A stretch of DNA of 64,000 nucleotides from Acinetobacter sp. C26M (GTDB lineage: Bacteria > Pseudomonadota > Gammaproteobacteria > Pseudomonadales > Moraxellaceae), in contig NZ_CP098478.1 of assembly GCF_023702675.1 (NCBI RefSeq), positions 2,232,001 through 2,296,000 of the forward strand. Direction: 5' to 3'. The stretch's first letter is position 1; each line of letters begins with the position of its first letter. The notes beneath the pieces are model-generated. The model had not been told where the DNA came from. It saw only the letters and a program-made list of their open reading frames with translations, and did no database searches. Made by a program: the position numbers and the translations under genes. Positions 36,830-46,262 of the stretch are shown here, one piece after another.

Positions 36830-37777
36830 ATGATCACAGAGAATCATCAGCTTAAAGCTAGAAAAGTACATTTTGATTTTTCAGAGTCTTCCGTTTGTTG
36901 GATGCCAAACGATCCTTTATGCTCTCACATTGCCAATGGCATCAATATGTTGTTACCCGCTGGTGAATTTTGGTTCTGCCGTGTTTTTAATAAGGCAGTA
37001 CCCTACGTCACTGATGAAAATCTAAAACAAGAAGTGATTGGATTTGTTCGCCAAGAAGCAGCGCATGCGCGTGCACATGAAAAAGCACAAGATTTCTTGA
37101 GAGAAAATGGCTATGACATCCAAGACCCGTTAAATCGAGCTCACTTTATTTTTAATATTCTTCTAGGAGACAAGCCTTTAGGTATTCCTTATCTAAAAGG
37201 TGAAAAGCTAGATGAGTACTGGTTGTTATTCCGCGTTGGTGTGATCGCCGCGATTGAGCACTTCACTGGAACAATTGGTCAGTGGACACTTGATAGTAAA
37301 TCATGGGATACAGCAGACCCTGCAATGACCGATTTGTTTCGTTGGCATCTAGCCGAAGAAGTTGAACATCGCTGTGTCGCATATGACCTTTTTGAACATT
37401 TACTCACCAACAAGTTCGGCTTTTATATCTCTAGGCAAGTGATCATGATGGGCGTGTTCCCACTGTTCATCTTCTTCCTCGCAGATTTTGCACGCAGCCT
37501 TGGTCAACAAGATTTAGAACATCAAGATATTCAAAAACTAATGCGCCGTGGATTCTTTAGCTTTATCCGCGAATTTGAAAAAACAGCGACCCAAACTGAC
37601 AATCTGCCAACCATTAAATATTTATGGAAAGCAACATTACGTTGGACATCTCCAAAATTTAACCCAGTCCATGAAGGAGATACTGCACAGGCGTTGGCTT
37701 ATATGGCCCGCTCACCAGCAGTACAGTATTTTGAGCAAATGACACAAAATTCAGGCAAGACACCTGTAGCAAGTTAA
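36830..37777 (+). CDS. Predicted metal-dependent hydrolase (PF10118-type)
   Basis: A protein of about 315 residues. A ferritin-like helical pattern with carboxylate/His repeats is visible: FVRQEAAHARAHEKAQDFL, AAIEHFTGTIGQW and HLAEEVEHRCVAYDLFEH, the EEhxH-type motifs that would bind two metals. This matches the family annotated as predicted metal-dependent hydrolase, which may in fact act as a di-iron oxygenase. A hydrophobic helix (MMGVFPLFIFFLADFA) suggests membrane association. It is followed by a terminator and has no operon partner. Substrate unknown. Confidence 0.78.
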   Translation: MITENHQLKARKVHFDFSESSVCWMPNDPLCSHIANGINMLLPAGEFWFCRVFNKAVPYVTDENLKQEVIGFVRQEAAHARAHEKAQDFLRENGYDIQDPLNRAHFIFNILLGDKPLGIPYLKGEKLDEYWLLFRVGVIAAIEHFTGTIGQWTLDSKSWDTADPAMTDLFRWHLAEEVEHRCVAYDLFEHLLTNKFGFYISRQVIMMGVFPLFIFFLADFARSLGQQDLEHQDIQKLMRRGFFSFIREFEKTATQTDNLPTIKYLWKATLRWTSPKFNPVHEGDTAQALAYMARSPAVQYFEQMTQNSGKTPVAS

Positions 37778-37822
37778 ATTCTTTACAATTTCCTTCTGAT
37801 CAATATCATACTTTTAGACATC

Positions 37823-37846
37823 ACACCCTTAACTTATTAAGGGTGT
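37823..37846. terminator. Bidirectional terminator
   Basis: ACACCCTTAA / TTAAGGGTGT, 10-bp perfect stem with a CTTA loop, between convergent genes. Confidence 0.8.
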
Positions 37847-37901
37847 TATCCGTCAAGAACCAAATTAAATATAAATATAATAAGTTATAAATAACAGTTA
37901 C

Positions 37902-38294
37902 TTAACAAGGAAACCTCGTTTGTTTTAACTCATTTTTAAGTGCTGCATAATTTTTCTGTGCTTCATTTTGAGTAAAATTAAATTCATTTTTTTCCATGAC
38001 ACTGACAGCCGCATCTTGCATATAGCCCTGATACTCTAAATAATGCTCAATAATCAATTTATGTAGATTCACTTTACTCTTTTCAACCAAACATTCTTTT
38101 TGTTTTGCTTCTAACTGCTCGTTTTTCGACTTTACTTTTCCTCTTAATCCATATTCAAATTGAATTTGCTCATCTATAGATTTGAAATAAACATCAGATA
38201 AATTAATGTAATCATCTTTAAAAGATTTAGCATTCGTGACACAAGATATACTGAATAAAAACATAAGTATAACTATGAATATTATTTTCATCAC
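37902..38294 (-). CDS. Small exported protein, unknown function
   Basis: A 130-residue protein with a signal peptide (KIIFIVILMFLFSISCVTNA) that has Cys in its hydrophobic end; LFSISC is a possible lipobox, so it may be a lipoprotein. The mature part is strongly helical, Lys/Glu/Gln-rich, with Cys in QKECLVEK and at the C-terminus (TRFPC). No family recognised. Confidence 0.5.
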   Translation of the reverse strand: MMKIIFIVILMFLFSISCVTNAKSFKDDYINLSDVYFKSIDEQIQFEYGLRGKVKSKNEQLEAKQKECLVEKSKVNLHKLIIEHYLEYQGYMQDAAVSVMEKNEFNFTQNEAQKNYAALKNELKQTRFPC

Positions 38295-38469
38295 CGTTTC
38301 TATATATATTAATTTTCATCCATTATACCACAATAAAGATCAAAAAATCGCCTTAAAACAGGCTTATATAGTTTTAGAAAAACAAAATTAAATATTAAAA
38401 ATAACTAAATAAAATAATTAGAATGTATTTTTTAAAATAATAAAATTTGTTTTAAGATAAACTTTTCAA

Positions 38470-38658
38470 TCAAAAATTGATATCAATATTCTTTACTATT
38501 GCTGAAGCTACATCCACTACACCATTTCCCATTTCAATAACAATTTCAACTAAATCTATAGGATTGACATCAATTGAATGTACAGCAGAATTCTGTTGCT
38601 GTTGGTCTTCATTTTCTGATTGTGCTAGTTCATCCATTTTATTTTCTTGGTGATTCAT
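38470..38658 (-). CDS. Very small acidic protein with hydrophobic C-terminal half
   Basis: A 62-residue protein with an AGAGG ribosome-binding motif 5 bases before the ATG at 38658. The first half is polar and Gln/Glu-rich (MNHQENKMDELAQSENEDQ), the second half alternates hydrophobic and acidic residues (PIDLVEIVIEMGNGVVDVA). This two-part layout is like a leader plus core or a small secreted peptide, but no double-Gly leader site or modification gene is visible. Real expression is uncertain. Confidence 0.4.
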   Translation of the reverse strand: MNHQENKMDELAQSENEDQQQQNSAVHSIDVNPIDLVEIVIEMGNGVVDVASAIVKNIDINF

Positions 38659-38937
38659 TTCCACCTCTATTATTGATCATTGCATTTAACAACGAACACC
38701 CTACTATAAAAATAATTATTGAGCATGATTAAAATAATTTCACTAGTTTTATAAACCCAATACTTACTATTGCCATCGTCTATTCATCTAATAGCTCTTC
38801 TTCTCTTAAAATAGAAGTTTAATCTTTTGCTACTTTTCATTTCTTATCATTTATTTTCTTTTGCCATCTTCTGTCAGGTTTTCTGATATCCTACCAAGGT
38901 AAGCTGAATCGTACTGTATAACGAGAGGAAAAGCGGC

Positions 38938-40785
38938 ATGCTGCAATGGTTTGAAAAATTAGTTGATCCCTATCCAACGAAAGACTTAAACAAACCATTA
39001 CCAACTACTTTCTTTGCTTTCGTTTGGCAATCAACCAAAGGTATCCGCCCTTATCTATTTATTTTGATTGCGTGTACCGCAGCTGCGGCCAGTTTTGAAG
39101 CACTATTTTTTTCTTATATTGGAAAATTGGTCGATTGGCTGGCGCAAAGCCAACCCAGCACATTCCTAGAAAACAACCAACAGAACCTCACTATCCTTAT
39201 TAGCATTCTTTTTGCAAATATCTTCTTTGTCAGCCTGCAATCTGTGGTCAAACATCAAGTTTTGTTTAGTAATTTCCCAATGCGCATGCGTTGGCGCTTC
39301 CATAACTTGTTATTACAACAGAGCCTAGAATTTTTCCATACTGACTTCGCAGGTCGCCTTTCAGCCAAGGTGATGCAAACAGCTTTGGCTGTACGCGAAT
39401 TCTGGATGATTTTAGGCGATATGCTGGTTTATGTACTGATCTACTTCATTACCATTAGTGTGGTCTTGGGATCAATTTCTCCTGTACTAATTATTCCCTT
39501 AATGTTGTGGCTGGTTTTTTTCATTGTAATTGCCAGCTATTTTATCCCCCGTTTAGGTAAAATTTCCAAAAAACAAGCAGATTCACGTGCTGTCATGACA
39601 GGTCGTATAACCGATGCTTATACCAATATCCAAACTGTAAAACTTTTTGCGCATGCAGGCCGTGAAAGCCAATATGCCAAAGAATCCATGCAAGAGTTTA
39701 TGGTGACGGTTTATAAGCAAATGCGTTTAGGGGTCAAATACGAAATCAGCATTCGGTTACTCAGTGCATTTCTATACATTGGTGTGATTGGCACTTCTGT
39801 TTGGTTATGGACACAAGGGCAAGCAGCGATTGGGGTAATTGCAGCCACTACAGCAATGGTACTGAAGCTAGACAGTATGGCTGAGTTTTTAATGTGGCAT
39901 GTCACCATGTTGTTTGAAAATGTCGGTACCATTCAGGATGGTATGACAACTCTAGGTAAACAGATCCAAATTCAAGACAAGAAAGATGCGACTGAATTAA
40001 AAGTTCAACGTGGTGAAATCCGATTCGAGGACGTTAGCTTTGCTTATAACCAAAAAAATGTCATTGAGCATTTTAATCTGACCATCAAACCTGGTGAAAA
40101 AATTGGTGTTGTTGGGCGTTCTGGTGCTGGTAAATCAACACTAATCCAATTACTACTACATTTTTACAATATCAACCAAGGTCGTATTTTGATTGATGGT
40201 CAAAATATTCATGATGTTACTCAAGACAGCTTACGCGCCAATATTGCATTAGTCACGCAAGATACTTCGTTACTACATCGTACTGTAGCTGAAAATATTA
40301 AATACGGTCGTCCAAATGCGACTGAAGCTGAAGTCGAGCTCGCGGTGAAAAAAGCCAGAGCAGAAGAGTTCATTCCACAACTGACAGATCAAAAAGGTCG
40401 TGTTGGATTTGATGCCTACGTTGGTGAACGTGGTGTGAAGCTTTCTGGTGGACAGCGTCAACGTATTGCGATATCGCGTGTTTTCCTCAAAGATGCACCG
40501 ATTCTCATCCTCGATGAAGCAACCAGTGCACTTGATTCAGAAGTCGAAGCAGCGATTCAAAGTAGTTTAAATGACTTGATGGTTGGCAAAACAGTCATTG
40601 CAATTGCGCACCGTTTATCTACTATTGCTCAAATGGATCGCCTTATTGTCCTTGATCAAGGTCGAATTGCTGAACAAGGAACACATGAGGAATTGATTGC
40701 TAATGATGGCTTGTATGCACAATTATGGAAACGCCAAACAGGTGGTTTTTTAGTTGAACAGCGAGTGACTCAGGACACAGAATAA
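38938..40785 (+). CDS. ABC exporter, fused membrane and ATPase domains
   Basis: A 615-residue half-transporter. The N-terminal ~340 residues have about six transmembrane helices. The ATPase part shows Walker A GRSGAGKST, signature LSGGQRQRIAISR, Walker B ILILDEATSALD and the switch His in IAIAHRLST. It forms a homodimeric exporter of the MsbA/MDR type, with lipids or drugs as usual cargo. The MaoC-like gene starts on its stop codon (TAATG), so the two are translationally coupled. Confidence 0.88.
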   Translation: MLQWFEKLVDPYPTKDLNKPLPTTFFAFVWQSTKGIRPYLFILIACTAAAASFEALFFSYIGKLVDWLAQSQPSTFLENNQQNLTILISILFANIFFVSLQSVVKHQVLFSNFPMRMRWRFHNLLLQQSLEFFHTDFAGRLSAKVMQTALAVREFWMILGDMLVYVLIYFITISVVLGSISPVLIIPLMLWLVFFIVIASYFIPRLGKISKKQADSRAVMTGRITDAYTNIQTVKLFAHAGRESQYAKESMQEFMVTVYKQMRLGVKYEISIRLLSAFLYIGVIGTSVWLWTQGQAAIGVIAATTAMVLKLDSMAEFLMWHVTMLFENVGTIQDGMTTLGKQIQIQDKKDATELKVQRGEIRFEDVSFAYNQKNVIEHFNLTIKPGEKIGVVGRSGAGKSTLIQLLLHFYNINQGRILIDGQNIHDVTQDSLRANIALVTQDTSLLHRTVAENIKYGRPNATEAEVELAVKKARAEEFIPQLTDQKGRVGFDAYVGERGVKLSGGQRQRIAISRVFLKDAPILILDEATSALDSEVEAAIQSSLNDLMVGKTVIAIAHRLSTIAQMDRLIVLDQGRIAEQGTHEELIANDGLYAQLWKRQTGGFLVEQRVTQDTE

Positions 40786-41225
40786 TGTTGTATTTAGAAG
40801 ACTTAAATATTGGTGATCGTTTTAGCAGCCGCGAATATGAAATGACACTTGAAGAAGTGAAACAATTTGCAGGTCAATACGATCCTCAGCCGTTTCATTT
40901 AGATGAACAGGCAGCAGCAGAACATCCTATCTTTCAAGGATTAGCCGCGAGCGGTTGGCATACTTCTGCGGTGACCATGCGTTTATGGACGGAATGTTTT
41001 CCCGTTGCAGGTGGTCTGTTAGGCACTGAATCAAGCTTACGCTGGCCTCGCCCAACCCGTGTTGGCGATAAAATTCATGTAGAAATTGAAATTACTGCAA
41101 TTGTGCCATCTAAAACTAAAAATGATCGTGGTATCGTCAGCTACGTAACACAAGCTTTGAACCAATATGGTGATGTGCTATTAATATCAACAACCAAAAT
41201 TATGGTCTTTAGAAAACCAACTTGA
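40785..41225 (+). CDS. MaoC-family acyl dehydratase
   Basis: A 146-residue hot-dog fold protein with the hydratase-2 motif region FAGQYDPQPFHLDEQAAAEHP, where Asp and His form the catalytic pair of R-specific enoyl-CoA hydratases, and ASGWHTSAVTMRL afterwards. These act on 2-enoyl-CoA in the cytoplasm. Its start overlaps the stop codon of the ABC exporter gene, an arrangement that hints at a lipid-related cargo for the exporter. Confidence 0.85.
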   Translation: MLYLEDLNIGDRFSSREYEMTLEEVKQFAGQYDPQPFHLDEQAAAEHPIFQGLAASGWHTSAVTMRLWTECFPVAGGLLGTESSLRWPRPTRVGDKIHVEIEITAIVPSKTKNDRGIVSYVTQALNQYGDVLLISTTKIMVFRKPT

Positions 41226-41353
41226 TTCTTGAATATTCGGTGACTGTTTTGTCCAACAATTTTTATGATTGATTATTTTTTTTCATGTAAAGATGTTTAA
41301 GACTTAAATGTTTAAAAGATATTGGCAAAATTGATGAGCGCCACGGAAAGCAC

Positions 41354-42379
41354 ATGAAAACAACCTCAACTCGTCAAGATCAAGGAATACCAGGCGTCTA
41401 TGGCTTATTGCTGTTAGATGTAGTTTCTCGCTGGGGATATAGCGATGAAACATTGTTTGCACCGTTTCACTTAACCAGCGAACAACTGGCTGATCCGAAC
41501 TATCGAATTCCAACACCGATTGCGAATGAATTGGTGAAACACTCTTTGCGCCTTACAGGTGAAAGTACACTGGGCTTTCATCTAGGTACGCAGATGCGTA
41601 TTTCCATTCATGGCTTTATTGGCTATGCCATTATGACGGCGCATGACATTACCGATGCTATTGCTCTGGCAAGCCGTTTCATTCAGTTACGCCTTCCCTT
41701 TTTACAGCTCTATTTCTCTACCTTTGGTCCTAAAGCAACCTTACAGCTACAATGTGATATTGAAGTTGAGCCATTGCGTACAGAAATTATTTTAGGCTTA
41801 ACCATTGGTATTATGACCATGGCCAAAGCCTTAACCGGAATTGATGACCTTAGCGGTGAGGTTGATCTGGACTTTGCTGAACCTGCTGGCTTTGAAAAAT
41901 ATAAAGATCGATTAACCAGTACAGTACGCTTTAATCAGCCCCATCTGATTTCTAGCTTTGATAAAAAATATCTTGGCTTAAAAATGGTCAATGCAGATCC
42001 CATTGCCAGCCAGATTGCCATTAACCAATGCGAAACAGAGCTCTCTGCACTGGGCGAGCGTCGTCGTTTAGCAATGCGCGTACGTGATATTTTAACCAAT
42101 TCAGAGCAGCATTATCTCAGCATTGAAAGCGTGGCTGAGCGTTTACATATGTCGGATCGCACCTTGAAACGCCAACTTGCTGCGGAAGGTACATCCTTCT
42201 CAACCCTCGTCGATGAGGTGCGTTACCGTCATGCAACCTCTTTGCTGTCTCGAACCGATTATAGTTTGGAGCAAATTGCAGATGAACTCGGTTACTCCGA
42301 TGTCGCGAATTTCAGCCGAGCATTTAAGCGCTGGAGTGGTCGTAGCCCAAGTAACTGGCGTAAAGACCCTTACTTATAA
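41354..42379 (+). CDS. AraC-family transcriptional regulator (OruR-like)
   Basis: A 341-residue regulator. The N-terminal ~230 residues match the arabinose-binding-like AraC domain of OruR/ArgR-type regulators (LTGESTLGFHLGTQMRIS). The C-terminus holds two helix-turn-helix units: YLSIESVAERLHMSDRTLKR and YSLEQIADELGYSDVANFSR, ending in the conserved FKRWSGRSPSNWR. It lies upstream of gcvH on the same strand but with an 80-base gap. Effector unknown. Confidence 0.9.
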   Translation: MKTTSTRQDQGIPGVYGLLLLDVVSRWGYSDETLFAPFHLTSEQLADPNYRIPTPIANELVKHSLRLTGESTLGFHLGTQMRISIHGFIGYAIMTAHDITDAIALASRFIQLRLPFLQLYFSTFGPKATLQLQCDIEVEPLRTEIILGLTIGIMTMAKALTGIDDLSGEVDLDFAEPAGFEKYKDRLTSTVRFNQPHLISSFDKKYLGLKMVNADPIASQIAINQCETELSALGERRRLAMRVRDILTNSEQHYLSIESVAERLHMSDRTLKRQLAAEGTSFSTLVDEVRYRHATSLLSRTDYSLEQIADELGYSDVANFSRAFKRWSGRSPSNWRKDPYL

Positions 42380-42459
42380 ATTTACGAAAGCTTTTGTTTT
42401 TATTGAAAAGCATGTATAAACCAAATAAAAATGATACGACAGATTGTTAAGGAGTTGTC

Positions 42460-42834
42460 ATGAATCATCCAGCAGAATTGAAATATGCACGTACGCATGA
42501 GTGGGTAAGAATTGAGGGCGACCTCGTTATTACAGGGATTACTGACCATGCACAAGATGAGTTGGGTGATTTAGTCTATGTGGAAACGCCTGAAGTGGGT
42601 AGCCATGTCACCGCAACTGAACAAGCTGGCATTGTTGAATCTGTGAAAACAGCCTCTGATATTCACGCACCTGTTTCTGGAACCGTGGTTGAAGTGAATA
42701 CTGACCTTGAAGATGATCCTGATTTTGTCAATGACGAGCCTTATGGTAAGGGTTGGATCTATAAGATTAAGCCAGACAATATGGCTGATGTTGAAAAATT
42801 GCTTTCGAATAGCGAATACGAATCAGGTTTATAA
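42460..42834 (+). CDS. gcvH: Glycine cleavage system H protein
   Basis: A 124-residue lipoyl carrier that shuttles the aminomethyl group between GcvP, GcvT and Lpd. [20 protein letters not shown] carries the lipoylated Lys in the ESVKTASD motif. Length is typical. AAGGAG lies upstream of the ATG. The other glycine-cleavage genes are not in the window, so gcvH stands apart from them here, as in several Moraxellaceae. Confidence 0.95.
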   Translation: MNHPAELKYARTHEWVRIEGDLVITGITDHAQDELGDLVYVETPEVGSHVTATEQAGIVESVKTASDIHAPVSGTVVEVNTDLEDDPDFVNDEPYGKGWIYKIKPDNMADVEKLLSNSEYESGL

Positions 42835-42873
42835 TTTTTATAAATCAGACCGATCTATTTGGATTGATATATT

Positions 42874-42902
42874 AAAAAACCGAGTTAGACCCTCGGTTTT
42901 TT
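42874..42902. terminator. Bidirectional terminator between gcvH and the LPMO gene
   Basis: AAAAAACCGAG / CTCGGTTTTTT stem with a short loop between convergent genes. Confidence 0.88.
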
Positions 42903-42919
42903 ATTTTTTAGAACATTGA

Positions 42920-44077
42920 TTATTTCAGTAAAAGCCAAGCATCCTGCCAGTTCGAGCCTGTAGCAGGTACATATTGATGCGCTTGAATGGTACACCAACC
43001 GCTATTAGGAAAAGGTTTGCACTGATATATACGTCCATCGCTACCTAATACCTTGGTCCCTGCTTTATAAGTAGCAATACTCTTCGGATAAATAAAATCA
43101 TAAGAACCACCGCCACTGATCGGGGCACGCTCAATTTTGATTTCGACACGTTGGATACCACTATTTAAACTGCTATAAACATCATTTTTCCCACTTACAG
43201 GCACAATATCACCATTGGCATTTTTAACGCCTGCACGTAAGGCACTGTGTTCTCGATTAATAGCTTCTGCCAATAAGCGTGGCCAAACATTTCGATTGCC
43301 ATTGGCAGTACTGGTAATCCGTAATTCTGTTCTTAAATTTGGATTTTCACCATTGGTATCAAAAACTCGTGTGGATACCCGATCATTTACCAATAGGTCA
43401 TCAAGCGGATTAATATCACCAATATCGTTCCAGCTTTGAACTGGTTTCGGTGGCTGCGGATCGACTGGTGTTGTTGGACTACCTGAACCGACATTTACAT
43501 CAATGACATTATAAAAGGCATTACTGGTATCGCCGATATCCCAAACCGCAAGAATGACATGATAACCACTTCGGTCAGCAGGTACATTACATCGATGTGT
43601 TTCCACACCGGCAGGTTTTTGGTACTTACCATCTACAGTACAAAAAGGATTTAGATCAAAAGAACTACGTGCTAAAGGTGCTGAAGAGTTCCACCCTTGT
43701 TTAGTGATGAAATAACGCCAGCCTTGAGTCACATGTTGTGCTGTAAACTGCCAAGTAAAGTCATTTGCACCTGTGGGCAAATTTGTTTTGAACCATCGTG
43801 TCGGTGATTGGGCATTCAATTCTGAAAATTGACTCAAATTTGCATTGGCAATCTGTCCATCTGGTGGTCCAGACTGCGGAAAACCTTTCGGAGCTTCTAA
43901 ACTTTGCGGCTCCCACACAATGCTGCCACATTGAGTATTCTTATTTAACTTACAGGCATAAGCTCGAGATTCTGGTTTAAGCACATAACCATGAGCAAAA
44001 ACCAATGAAGGTACTACGGGTAGTACCAATATTCCCATCGAGATTAAACTACGTTTAATAAAGTGATGCATCATCAT
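42920..44077 (-). CDS. Chitin-active lytic polysaccharide monooxygenase (AA10) with CBM
   Basis: A 385-residue secreted copper enzyme that oxidatively breaks crystalline chitin or cellulose chains. The signal peptide ends VFA and the mature protein starts with His ([14 protein letters not shown]), the first copper ligand; the second His is in [18 protein letters not shown], and the axial Phe is in [11 protein letters not shown] Pro/Thr linker follows (about residues 200-215), then a middle domain, then a C-terminal CBM5/12-like chitin-binding module ([15 protein letters not shown]). Relatives such as GbpA also mediate adhesion to chitin or mucin. It is monocistronic. Confidence 0.92.
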   Translation of the reverse strand: MMMHHFIKRSLISMGILVLPVVPSLVFAHGYVLKPESRAYACKLNKNTQCGSIVWEPQSLEAPKGFPQSGPPDGQIANANLSQFSELNAQSPTRWFKTNLPTGANDFTWQFTAQHVTQGWRYFITKQGWNSSAPLARSSFDLNPFCTVDGKYQKPAGVETHRCNVPADRSGYHVILAVWDIGDTSNAFYNVIDVNVGSGSPTTPVDPQPPKPVQSWNDIGDINPLDDLLVNDRVSTRVFDTNGENPNLRTELRITSTANGNRNVWPRLLAEAINREHSALRAGVKNANGDIVPVSGKNDVYSSLNSGIQRVEIKIERAPISGGGSYDFIYPKSIATYKAGTKVLGSDGRIYQCKPFPNSGWCTIQAHQYVPATGSNWQDAWLLLK

Positions 44078-44283
44078 TATTCTACCTTCGTTATTTCACT
44101 TATTTATTGTTGTTAAGCATTGGTGTTCTTAAGACACCTCTTAGACCATAGGTGAGCCGCTTAGACAAGACAACCACCTACTCTGTAATGATCTGTAATA
44201 TGCCAGTTGACTTGATCACAGGAATAAACAGTTGTGTTGACCCGATCAAATTATTTCACAAATCCAGTATTTTTCAGCGCAAT

Positions 44284-44319
44284 CAAAAAAGCCCAATTCG
44301 ATTTGAACTGGGCTTTTTT
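44284..44319. terminator. Terminator near the 3' end of aspA
   Basis: AAAAAAGCCCA / TGGGCTTTTTT stem with a loop of about 13 bases. Confidence 0.88.
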
Positions 44320-44339
44320 CACAACTTAATTTTCAGGTT

Positions 44340-45782
44340 CTAAGCAACATAATCGACTTGAATGCCATCAACTTCAGATACCAGATTCTCAAAAGAGAAA
44401 ATCTCATCAAGTTGAGTCTGAGTCAGTAGACCACGCTCTAGAACCACCTCTTGAATGGTTTTATTCTCAGCAATACATTGTTTACCGATTTCATCGCACA
44501 GTGCATGACCTAATAATGGATCAAGCAGCGTAATAATACCCACACTACGCATCACTGCATCATGGCAGGCTTGTTCATTTGCCTTAATACCACGCACACA
44601 CTTCTCATCCAAGCTTTGGATTGCATGTGTAAGCAGCTCGATGGATTCATTCAATGAAATCGCAATCACAGGTTCCATCACATTGAGTTGTAATTGTCCT
44701 GCTTCCGCTGCAAAAGTAATAGTGAGATCATTTCCAATTACTTTAAATGCAATTTGATTCACCACTTCAGGAATCACAGGATTTACTTTTGCAGGCATGA
44801 TCGAAGAACCAGCCTGTAATTCAGGTAACTGAATTTCACCTAAACCTGTACGCGGTCCAGAACTAAGCAAACGTAAATCATTACTGATCTTTGAAAGCTT
44901 ACATGCTAGACGCTTCAAAGCACTCGATAAAATGATGAATACACCACAGTCACTGGTTGCTTCAACATAATCTTCTGCACCCACCAGATTCAAACCTGTA
45001 ATGTCTTTTAAGCAGGAAACGGCTTTGATGGCATAACCCTTTGGTGTATTTACACCTGTGCCAATTGCAGTCGCACCCAAGTTTACTTCAAGCAATAATT
45101 CACGAGTCCGTTTGATTAAACGTACATCTTCTTTTAATAAGGTCGCAAAAGCACGGAACTCTTGACCCAATGTCATTGGAACCGCATCTTGCAATTGGGT
45201 ACGCCCCATCTTTAACACATAGCAGAATTCAATTGCTTTATTTTCAAATGACGTAATTAACTTGTCCATTTGTATGAATAAGGCATCTAAAGAACAATAA
45301 GTTGATAGGCGAAGCGCTGTTGGATATACGTCATTGGTCGATTGTGATTTATTGACATGATCATTTGGATGAATCACATCATATTGACCCTTTTGATGAC
45401 CTAATGATTCAAGCGCAATATTGGCAATCACTTCATTCGTATTCATATTAATTGATGTACCTGCCCCACCTTGATAGATATCAATTGGGAAGGAATCTCG
45501 CCATTTTTCTGTGTCAGTGATTAAAGCATCACAGGCATGCTGAATTGCTAAACTTTGAGTTTCAGTAAGTTTGCCAAAGCTTAAATTCGCTTGAGCCGAA
45601 GCTTTTTTTACTTGCGCCAATGCGCGAATAAAGTAGCCATTTTGTCCAACTTTTTGCGAAGAGATTTTAAAATTTTCAATTGCGCGTAGTGTATGAATTC
45701 CATAATAACTATCGGCTGGAATTTCTTTCGCGCCGAGCAAATCATGCTCTATTCTTATCGTTGCCGTTTGAACCGTTTCCAC
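44340..45782 (-). CDS. aspA: Aspartate ammonia-lyase
   Basis: A 480-residue cytoplasmic enzyme that deaminates L-aspartate to fumarate. The fumarase/aspartase signature [15 protein letters not shown] is present, as is [17 protein letters not shown]. The N-terminal [20 protein letters not shown] is typical of AspA rather than FumC. Length normal. It is monocistronic with a long AT-rich upstream region likely to hold its promoter. Confidence 0.93.
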   Translation of the reverse strand: METVQTATIRIEHDLLGAKEIPADSYYGIHTLRAIENFKISSQKVGQNGYFIRALAQVKKASAQANLSFGKLTETQSLAIQHACDALITDTEKWRDSFPIDIYQGGAGTSINMNTNEVIANIALESLGHQKGQYDVIHPNDHVNKSQSTNDVYPTALRLSTYCSLDALFIQMDKLITSFENKAIEFCYVLKMGRTQLQDAVPMTLGQEFRAFATLLKEDVRLIKRTRELLLEVNLGATAIGTGVNTPKGYAIKAVSCLKDITGLNLVGAEDYVEATSDCGVFIILSSALKRLACKLSKISNDLRLLSSGPRTGLGEIQLPELQAGSSIMPAKVNPVIPEVVNQIAFKVIGNDLTITFAAEAGQLQLNVMEPVIAISLNESIELLTHAIQSLDEKCVRGIKANEQACHDAVMRSVGIITLLDPLLGHALCDEIGKQCIAENKTIQEVVLERGLLTQTQLDEIFSFENLVSEVDGIQVDYVA

Positions 45783-46262
45783 TTTCCATTTCTCTCAGAC
45801 AATGCACCCTAATGGTGCAATGAAATAATATGAGAGATTCCACGCAATTTTTCATTAGCAAAAGCGCTTAACATTATATTTTTTTATATTCAAATTTTTC
45901 TGAATTGTTGCTGTTGTAACATTATATGTCAAAACTTCTGCCTAGTTTTTAACTGATTTAATTTAATCTACATCTGTACATTTTATAAATTGTAACTTTT
46001 GCATACATTTTGAGTTTTTTTTGCACACCGACCACTCATATTTTGATGAAAAAAAATCCTATTTTTTGAATTAAAAAATTAAGATTCATACACTTATTTT
46101 AAATTACATAAAATATACAAATTAAATACACAAACATAACAGTATTTTAAAAATCATTTGTGCTTGAATCTGTGACCTTATCAATCCCAAGAATAGTAAA
46201 TCATTTTTTTAGCTATTCAGGTGTGATTGCAAATTATGGATATGTAAGGACAGGCATCCATT
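45783..46262. other. 480-base divergent promoter region between aspA and putP
   Basis: Very AT-rich, no gene seen. It should contain the divergent promoters of aspA and putP. I could not pick a single convincing operator. Confidence 0.5.
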
